A DNA stretch of 5,091 nt from Bacteroidales bacterium (lineage in GTDB: Bacteria; Bacteroidota; Bacteroidia; Bacteroidales; UBA12077). The notes beneath the pieces are model-generated. The model saw nothing but the letters and a program-made list of their open reading frames with translations, searched no databases and was not told the origin of the DNA. Location: NCBI GenBank assembly GCA_030156305.1, contig JASGMZ010000225.1, positions 1-5,091 on the forward strand, in the 5' to 3' direction. The position numbers and the translations under genes are program-made. Shown one piece after another: positions 1-5,091 of this stretch (its first letter is position 1; each line of letters begins with the position of its first letter).

Positions 1-2
1 CA

Positions 3-80
3 TTTCATGCAGTTTTAGACGATGCTAAGATAATGATAAATAATAATATACGCAAATATTTCAAAGAACTTTTTGGGTGA
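3..80 (+). CDS. Possible 3' end of an unidentified gene entering from the left
   Basis: One plus-strand frame is open from the window edge and reads 25 residues ending in IRKYFKELFG before a TGA at 78-80. The other two plus frames stop within the first 30 bases. The peptide is rich in Lys, Asn and Ile and looks like a plausible charged, helical C-terminus. If real, the gene runs convergently towards the glycoside hydrolase, with 85 bases between the two stop codons. A frame of this length is expected by chance in AT-rich DNA, so the call rests mainly on its being open to the edge and its protein-like composition. No family can be assigned from so short a tail. Confidence 0.3.
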   Translation, partial: FHAVLDDAKIMINNNIRKYFKELFG

Positions 81-113
81 ATTTCACCTGCTTTATAAAT
101 TTTATTGTGCAAG

Positions 114-155
114 AAAAAATTATCAACTAAATGCTCCCTCCGACTTTTCGAAGGG
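114..155 (-). terminator. Candidate intrinsic terminator of the glycoside hydrolase gene
   Basis: Reading the minus strand, 11 bases after the TAA stop codon there is an 8-bp stem, CCCTTCGA pairing with TCGGAGGG (one T-G wobble), closed by a four-base AAAG loop (plus-strand 136-155). An AT-rich stretch follows, with a run of six T at 119-114. The T-run lies about 16 bases beyond the stem, farther than in a textbook terminator, which lowers confidence. Read on the plus strand the same hairpin has a C-A mismatch and is followed by a five-T run at 163-167, so it could serve both convergent genes. Confidence 0.45.
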
Positions 156-165
156 GACTCAATTT

Positions 166-3100
166 TTAAATATTAAAACCGCATATTTCTATCCGAGGAA
201 TCTCACCTTTCGTATCGGCATCATACACACGCATACTTACCTCTTTTTCTTCTCCTGGCATAAGAGAAAAATAGTTATCACTATAAAATGCAGGTAGTAT
301 CATTGTATTTGTATTACTTCCCTCTATTTTAAGCCTGATAATTAATGCAGGAGTGTTAGTATCATTTTTCAATTTTGTACTTAAAAACCATTCATTACCT
401 ACTCTTTTGACAGAACTATTTTCTGTAAGTGTAACTTTAGGTAATTTATTTAATGATTGATAATTGCCTTCTTCTTTCCCTCTTAGATAGAAATTATCAG
501 AAAGTAATTTCCCATTTTCAGTTAAAGTCAGCTTAATAAAAAAAGTTGGTGAAAGAGATTCTGGCAATTCTAATGGAAAACATGCTACTGTTTGATCTTC
601 AAGTATATCAAATGTAAGTTCTTTTTCCCATTGTACCTTTCCTTCAGAATTTATTAATTGAGCTTTAGCAACTATTCCTTTCTTATTGAAGGCATGGTAA
701 TTGACCACTTCTATGTCATCACGAATCGGGTTCCATTGAATATGGATAGGTTCGCACGCTTTTTTGCAGCCAAAATAAGCTCCGGTTGGATCAAAATAGT
801 AATCATAAGTTTGCCATACCATCGATGGCCATGCAGGATGGCTCATCCATAGCAACATACCTCGACGATGTTCACTACGCCCTTCAAAAATAGCACGATA
901 ACCTTCATAATTTATCCATTGAGCTCTATCAGCAAATTCCATTGCATTCTTCGGTTTACCAAATGCTTTGGCTATACGTTCATTAAATGATTCAGCAGCT
1001 TGCGCGGAAGCTCCTACACCACCACCCAGTGTATAATCATGCAGACCATATATACTATTCGGCGTTGCCAATGTATTTACAGGCTCAATGTTCTCTTCGC
1101 CAAAAGTACGCATCATACTTTCGTAGTTCATAACATTAGGCATACCACGTTCACTATGGAATTTATCATGTCCATACAAGCGGAAATATTCTTTCGGATC
1201 CAGTGCACGATATGGGCCACCACCACTAACTACACCACTGGCAGAATTAGAGATATAATGAATATCGGGATGAGTTATTGACAACATTTCTCTGATTGCA
1301 TCGTCTAATACTTTAGGAGGGTTCCCTTCATTACGTCCCACATAAATACCAATAGATGGGTGATTACGAATACGTTTCACAAAATCTTCAGCATTTTCCA
1401 TAAACATTTCGTTATCATATGGATTAGGACCATCAGCAGGGTTTGCCAACCAGAAATCTTGCCATATCATTACACCATAACGGTCGCATGCTTCAAATAA
1501 TTCCTGACCGCCAATCTGACCAACCCAATTACGAATCATAGTAAAATTCATATCTGCATGATAAGCCACAGCAATATCATATTCACGACCACGATAATTA
1601 AGATTTGATTCACTAAATCCCCAATTACCTCCAAAACCAATGAAACGGCGTCCATTAATGTAAAGACTTAATCTACGAGGTTCAGACTGTCCAAAAGTCC
1701 CAAATGACATACTTCCACTGGGTTCATAGCTATTTTCATCGAATGTCATCTGACGAACTCCCGACTTAAAACTGGTATGGTCAGTTTCTTTACCATCTAC
1801 ATGAAAGCTAAGATTAACATCATAAAGATGTGGTTCACCATACCCTTTAGGCCACCATAACTTAGGATTCTTAAGATGTAAAGCAGGAATAGTGGACGGA
1901 TTAAGTTTCACTAACTTAGCTTCATTTGCTTGCAACGTAACAGCTTGTTCAAATGAAACATCACCGTATTTTCCTTTCAAAACTCCATTAAGTGTTTCAG
2001 CAGAATGGTTTTTCAATGTCAATTCGACCAAAACATCAGCAGAAGATGTTTCAGGTAAAGGTAGTTCTGTTCGGACAAAAGGATCTTCAATTGTAACAGC
2101 TCCATTGAAAGTCAGAAATACATCATTCCATATACCTATATCACGTCCGCGAATTGTTGGAATCCAGTCCCAACCGATTGTTGCATGGAAGGTAGGATTA
2201 TCAGCTCCTAAAATACCTCCATTTTGGTCGGTACTCCATGCAGTTTTTTCCTTGATAGCGCCCGGATGTGCAATTCTGATTATTTTAACAGCAATTACAT
2301 TTTTTCCTTTCACAATTTGTTTTGATACATCAAATTTACCTCGCATGAAAGATCCATCAATACGCCCAACTTTGTTGCCATTCACGAAAATATCAGCTTT
2401 CCAGTTAATCCCATCGAAATTAAGGAAAACATAATCAGCAGGATTATTTACTGTAAATTCATTACGATACCAAAAATCAGAAATAAAATATGAGTCCGAT
2501 ATCTGCAACTGGTTATCGGCAAAGTTCGGATCGGGAACTGCTCCGATATTGATAAAACTCGACAAAACAGTACCAGGCACAGTAGCTGTTATCCAAGATT
2601 CGTCCTTATAACCCAGTTGCGAGATACTTTCACCTTCATCGTTTATCAATGAAGCTCTTTGCAATTTCCAATTTCCTCCACTTAAAACCAGTTTATCATT
2701 TTTTTCGATAAGTCCTTTATGAGATTTGGCAATCAAACCACCTTTTCCCATTACTTGGAATTCGCTCAAAATATATGGTTGATTTGATTGCGATTCTGTC
2801 AAAAATAATCGTACATAACGACTTTCTACGAATCGACCCAATTCTATAACATCAATTTTGCCGACTCCTCCAGGCAGATCAGCTACTGTCCTCCATAATT
2901 TTGCATCATCTGAAATTTGGATTACGCCTTTTATTGCTTTATTAATCCAATAGAGATTTACCTTATCGAACTTAGCTTTTGTTCCTAAATCAACGTATAC
3001 CCATTCTTCGCCTGAAGTAGCACTTTGCCATGCACTTTTAAAAAATAAAGATGGAAGAACCGTTTGCAACTCTTCACCATTATAAAAATGCCAATCGGAA

Positions 3101-3882
3101 AACGACCAATCACTAGCTGCAACAGCCTTTAATGTTATTTTGTAATGCTTATAGTTTTTCGTTTCATTAAATTTAACTTCAAAACTCAAAGGTCTTCCCA
3201 TTCGTCTTGCGCGAAACATTGAAGAATTGCTTGGCACTGCAGGCTTTGGTTGATAGTCATATTTGAATATCACAGGAGATAGATTTTCTTTTGGCAAAAC
3301 AGATAAAGTTCTGTTTCGCATCATAGTCTGCAACTCCGTTCCGATATATCCATTACCTTTTTCACGACCTATTTCGTCCCATTTTTCACCATCATATGAA
3401 GCATAAGCAATGATTTCATACCCTTTCGATTTGGTATCATCAATCACAACATCTCCTCTCACAACGAATCGATCAGTAACAATTTCCATGTTATTCAGAT
3501 CCAATTGGAGAAAAATATCATCAGTCCCTTTGACAATATATCTTGAGTCAGGTTTGTCATCAAAGAAATATTCTCTTGCATTTCTAGGCAACTCCTCATC
3601 TTGAGTAGAAACCCGAATGGTAGCAGGTTTTTCTGTTGTTATAATTCCATCGGTCACAAGTTGTGCTGTGAGATTGTAATCATAACTTGAAGAATTGTAA
3701 GCAGCTCTTAATTCTGCCACATTCCTATATGTGTTATCTACTAACAAATTAGGGGCGAAATTTTCTTCCGGATTACCCGGATATATTCCTATTCCACGTG
3801 AATTATGATTGCTACTTTCCTGGCTGCATCCTACTATCAATAGACAGAACGCAGCTATTGTCATCCAAATTATCTCTTTCAT
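166..3882 (-). CDS. Family 2 glycoside hydrolase lipoprotein with discoidin-like modules (exo-beta-glucosaminidase/beta-mannosidase-like)
   Basis: This 1238-residue protein is probably a retaining exo-acting glycosidase that removes a terminal beta-linked sugar from a glycan. Residues 1-19 form a lipoprotein signal (lipobox IVGC, lipidated Cys19), so it should be membrane-anchored in the periplasm or on the cell surface. Residues of about 45-250 and 255-380 look like two discoidin (F5/8 C, galactose-binding-like) modules; the second is clearer, with WVYVDLG, a YWIN strand and SRYVRLFL. The GH2 part follows: sugar-binding jelly roll about 400-592, Ig-like domain about 595-712, TIM barrel about 735-1045. 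Expected catalytic residues are E852 in GRNEG (acid/base) and E911 in HSERG (nucleophile). The C-terminus (about 1145-1238, with LPAFYSDNYFSLMPGE) resembles the Ig-like domain of exo-beta-D-glucosaminidases. Characterised CsxA-type glucosaminidases use Asp as acid/base, whereas this protein has Glu, so the substrate remains open. An in-frame TGA nine bases before the ATG fixes the start; no strong Shine-Dalgarno sequence is present. The gene appears intact. Confidence 0.9.
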   Translation of the reverse strand: MKEIIWMTIAAFCLLIVGCSQESSNHNSRGIGIYPGNPEENFAPNLLVDNTYRNVAELRAAYNSSSYDYNLTAQLVTDGIITTEKPATIRVSTQDEELPRNAREYFFDDKPDSRYIVKGTDDIFLQLDLNNMEIVTDRFVVRGDVVIDDTKSKGYEIIAYASYDGEKWDEIGREKGNGYIGTELQTMMRNRTLSVLPKENLSPVIFKYDYQPKPAVPSNSSMFRARRMGRPLSFEVKFNETKNYKHYKITLKAVAASDWSFSDWHFYNGEELQTVLPSLFFKSAWQSATSGEEWVYVDLGTKAKFDKVNLYWINKAIKGVIQISDDAKLWRTVADLPGGVGKIDVIELGRFVESRYVRLFLTESQSNQPYILSEFQVMGKGGLIAKSHKGLIEKNDKLVLSGGNWKLQRASLINDEGESISQLGYKDESWITATVPGTVLSSFINIGAVPDPNFADNQLQISDSYFISDFWYRNEFTVNNPADYVFLNFDGINWKADIFVNGNKVGRIDGSFMRGKFDVSKQIVKGKNVIAVKIIRIAHPGAIKEKTAWSTDQNGGILGADNPTFHATIGWDWIPTIRGRDIGIWNDVFLTFNGAVTIEDPFVRTELPLPETSSADVLVELTLKNHSAETLNGVLKGKYGDVSFEQAVTLQANEAKLVKLNPSTIPALHLKNPKLWWPKGYGEPHLYDVNLSFHVDGKETDHTSFKSGVRQMTFDENSYEPSGSMSFGTFGQSEPRRLSLYINGRRFIGFGGNWGFSESNLNYRGREYDIAVAYHADMNFTMIRNWVGQIGGQELFEACDRYGVMIWQDFWLANPADGPNPYDNEMFMENAEDFVKRIRNHPSIGIYVGRNEGNPPKVLDDAIREMLSITHPDIHYISNSASGVVSGGGPYRALDPKEYFRLYGHDKFHSERGMPNVMNYESMMRTFGEENIEPVNTLATPNSIYGLHDYTLGGGVGASAQAAESFNERIAKAFGKPKNAMEFADRAQWINYEGYRAIFEGRSEHRRGMLLWMSHPAWPSMVWQTYDYYFDPTGAYFGCKKACEPIHIQWNPIRDDIEVVNYHAFNKKGIVAKAQLINSEGKVQWEKELTFDILEDQTVACFPLELPESLSPTFFIKLTLTENGKLLSDNFYLRGKEEGNYQSLNKLPKVTLTENSSVKRVGNEWFLSTKLKNDTNTPALIIRLKIEGSNTNTMILPAFYSDNYFSLMPGEEKEVSMRVYDADTKGEIPRIEICGFNI

Positions 3883-4005
3883 ATTTGATCAGTTATTTTA
3901 TATTCTGAATCACTATTGACCGACAAAAACATAATATCTGCCGGTTTTGTTTTTATACTATTTATATTCAATTATTTATAAATCGATTTTCCATTTTTAA
4001 AAAAC
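3883..4005. other. AT-rich intergenic region with the hydrolase leader
   Basis: This 123-base gap separates the IS4 remnant from the hydrolase start codon. It must contain the hydrolase leader and, if transcription starts here, its promoter. On the minus strand TATGTTTT (plus 3933-3926) matches seven of eight positions of the Bacteroides -7 consensus TAnnTTTG, 43 bases before the ATG, but no TTTG box lies at the expected -33 spacing. ACAAAA (3923-3928) and TTTTGT (3945-3950) form a weak six-base inverted repeat with a 16-base loop; I assign it no function. No open frame of note is present. Confidence 0.4.
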
Positions 4006-4025
4006 CTACCCCCCTCCAAAGAGGG
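3999..4025 (-). terminator. Weak candidate terminator at the end of the transposase remnant
   Basis: On the minus strand CCCTC and GAGGG (plus 4021-4025 and 4012-4016) form a five-bp stem with a TTTG loop. It overlaps the last sense codons of the transposase (the Leu-Phe-Gly-Gly-Gly end) and is followed, after a short G-rich spacer and the TAG stop, by six T (plus 4004-3999). The stem is short and coding constraint alone could explain it. If it works, it would limit read-through from the IS copy into the hydrolase gene. Confidence 0.25.
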
Positions 4026-4293
4026 ACAGTTGTATGGCTACAGGACTCTTGTTTCGGCTTATCCTGCGTTTTGTATAGGTACGTCTGCCTTCAGTTACCA
4101 CCCACATCAGGTCTAAATGGCTTATCAGGTGTATCCGTATTAGTGCTGCTACAGTCGAAAATGCTTTCTGGCTTTTCGATAGTACCCTGATGACATTAAG
4201 CAACAAAGTCGTTTCTATCGTCCATCGATATTTGTAAATCAAGGCGACATCTTCCGCCATTATATCCCAATTGTTGGTGATGAATTTGTATTT
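4006..4293 (-). pseudogene. IS4-family transposase, C-terminal fragment (internal deletion)
   Basis: This is the C-terminal part of the transposase, in a different frame from the N-terminal part. The frame is readable from plus-strand 4293, encoding KYKFITNNWDI before the first ATG at 4260, so the true homologous segment starts upstream of that ATG, which is an internal Met. It contains the start of the IS4 signature Y-x2-R-x3-E (YKYRWTIE), with the catalytic Glu at residue 16 counted from that Met. The expected Lys seven positions after the Glu is absent: the Glu is followed directly by TTLLLNVIRV, a helix that in relatives I recall lies some 35-40 residues later. This points to an in-frame deletion near 4206-4213. 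The end, with RRTYTKR and QLSLFGGG, resembles intact family members. A functional transposase is very unlikely. Confidence 0.8.
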
Positions 4294-4991
4294 TCATCTT
4301 TGCCAAGCGGTTTTTCAAAAAGGGTTTCCTGGACTTCGGCTTTCGCATTATCTTTCAATCGACATACAAAATAGACCCCTTCCTCTGTCCACTCTGCAAA
4401 CTGCCTATAATAATTGTAGGCTTTGTCGAAGACCAACATACTGCCTTTTGAGGGGTTCAAATGCTGTAAAAACTTCTTATCGTGCATTTTTGCCTCGCTG
4501 ATTTTGGCAAATACTGGAGTGTCCGCATGTACATCGGTCAGCATGTGTACTTTCAAGCCTCCCTTTTTCTTGCCATCGCCTTTCGGGTTACGGCCAACAC
4601 CTTTCATCACGTCCGAAAACAGTGTGATCGTGGTGGAATCGAAGGCATAAAACTTCTCAAAACTGATCTTCTCTTTCCGGCTGACCGACAAAAGTGGCTC
4701 AAAATATTTGATCAACGCAAAATAATAAAGCTTGAAAACTTCATTGTCACGGTCGCGCAAAGCGTCCCCTGCCGTACTTTTGGACGGTGCACTCTCCATC
4801 CCAAGATAATTTAGCTTCCCTGCCAATGCCCGCATCCCATCACATACTTCCCCCATCGAATCGCAACGTGAAAAGATGCCGAAGAGCATCACGATAAGCT
4901 GTTCCCAAGAAAAAAATAACTTGTAATAGCGGTCGCTCCCGCATTGCCTCACCAAAAGGTCGAACTGCTCTTTTGGTAACATCTTTATCAA
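4260..4991 (-). pseudogene. IS4-family transposase, N-terminal fragment (frameshifted)
   Basis: The 243 residues cover the N-terminal domain (about 5-95, DUF4372-like, with QFDLLVRQCGSDRYYK and SWEQLIVMLFG) and most of the RNase H-like catalytic core. D118 in YAFDSTT and D189 in VFDKAYNYY are the first two residues of the DDE triad; the third lies in the separate downstream fragment. From about residue 232 the frame reads through out-of-frame sequence (NTNSSPTIGI) to a TAA that overlaps the ATG of the next fragment by one base (TAATG). The listed start is a TTG with an in-frame TGA two codons before it; an ATG three codons later (4982-4980) is equally possible. IS4 transposases of this type usually begin some 10-15 residues earlier, so the N-terminus may also be damaged, possibly by an extra A in the AAAA run just before the TTG. 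Confidence 0.85.
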
Positions 4992-5008
4992 TTTTCAGAG
5001 CCGCTTTT

Positions 5009-5041
5009 AAATGATACCACCTGACAGAAGAAAATGATACC
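5009..5041. repeat. Pair of 10-bp direct repeats AAATGATACC
   Basis: AAATGATACC occurs at 5009-5018 and 5032-5041, a start-to-start spacing of 23 bases, beginning 18 bases upstream of the transposase reading frame. Both copies are exact, and in the transposase orientation they read GGTATCATTT. A spacing of about two helical turns would suit a repeated protein-binding site, such as transposase subterminal sites or an operator, or the pair could belong to the end of another element lying to the right. No copy was found near the left end of the IS remnant. Confidence 0.5.
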
Positions 5042-5091
5042 GGGTTTTAGGTGATTCTTTGTTGATAATACTTCCAGAAGAGTTACGGTTT

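Larger units (their letters stand above)
4000..5041 (-). mobile_element. Degenerate IS4-family insertion sequence, ends not resolved
   Basis: The region carries the remains of a single DDE transposase and looks richer in G+C than the neighbouring hydrolase gene, as expected for an acquired element. The coordinates are approximate: they run from just past the transposase stop codon to the end of the outer copy of a 10-bp direct repeat at the right. Comparing 3883-4010 with the reverse complement of 4992-5091 by eye gave no convincing terminal inverted repeats (best shared words six bases) and no target-site duplication. The element is probably unable to move by itself because its transposase is broken. 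Confidence 0.65.

Noticed and set aside
76..88. Short palindrome GGTGAA-T-TTCACC as a plus-strand terminator
   Set aside because: The stem is only five or six pairs with a one- to three-base loop and no T-run directly follows it.
73..297. 74-codon plus-strand open frame over the hydrolase 3' end
   Set aside because: It overlaps the hydrolase C-terminus and the intergenic hairpin, and the product is of low complexity with no family resemblance.
1892..2434. 180-codon plus-strand open frame opposite the hydrolase gene
   Set aside because: It lies wholly antisense to a well-supported GH2 coding region, has no recognisable domain, and its composition fits a shadow of the minus-strand codons.
3926..3933. 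Bacteroides-type -7 promoter box (TATGTTTT on the minus strand) for the hydrolase
   Set aside because: It matches seven of eight consensus positions and is well placed, but no TTTG-like -33 box lies about 19-20 bases upstream, so I do not call it a promoter.
4271..4814. Three plus-strand open frames opposite the transposase
   Set aside because: All are antisense to conserved transposase sequence and overlap one another in different frames, so they are shadows.
4006..4991. Programmed frameshift joining the two transposase frames, as in some IS families
   Set aside because: The junction lacks homologous core sequence and the overlap shows no slippery heptamer; the missing residues point to a deletion rather than recoding.

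Overview
The window looks like accessory DNA from a member of the Bacteroidales (Bacteroides, Parabacteroides or a close relative). This is inferred from three things: a very large surface-type lipoprotein glycoside hydrolase of the kind found in polysaccharide utilization loci, an AT-rich leader without a strong Shine-Dalgarno sequence, and an IS4-type transposase of a sort common in gut Bacteroidales. No rRNA, tRNA, CRISPR array or recognisable riboswitch is visible.

Layout from left to right. Positions 3-80 on the plus strand hold what may be the last 25 codons of a gene entering from the left; it is too short to identify. Between it and the main gene lies a compact hairpin (136-155) followed, on the minus strand, by a T-run, which is a plausible terminator for the main gene. 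Positions 166-3882 on the minus strand encode one intact 1238-residue family 2 glycoside hydrolase. It has a lipoprotein signal, two discoidin-like N-terminal modules, the GH2 sugar-binding, Ig-like and TIM-barrel domains with both catalytic glutamates in place (E852, E911), and a C-terminal Ig-like domain of the exo-beta-glucosaminidase type. Positions 3883-4005 are an AT-rich intergenic stretch with the gene's leader. Positions 4006-4991 on the minus strand are a broken IS4-family transposase. A frame-changing deletion separates its N-terminal two thirds from its C-terminus, and a second, in-frame deletion removes the stretch after the catalytic glutamate. The last 100 bases hold a 10-bp direct repeat with 23-bp spacing and no gene.

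The enzyme is probably secreted across the inner membrane, lipidated, and used to trim non-reducing-end sugars from a glycan. The exact sugar cannot be read from the sequence. The dead IS copy lies directly upstream in the same orientation, so it now forms the upstream border of the hydrolase transcription unit and may have separated it from former operon partners outside the window. I found no convincing evidence of a new defence, RNA or mobile system. The most notable points are the doubly deleted transposase and the modular architecture of the hydrolase.
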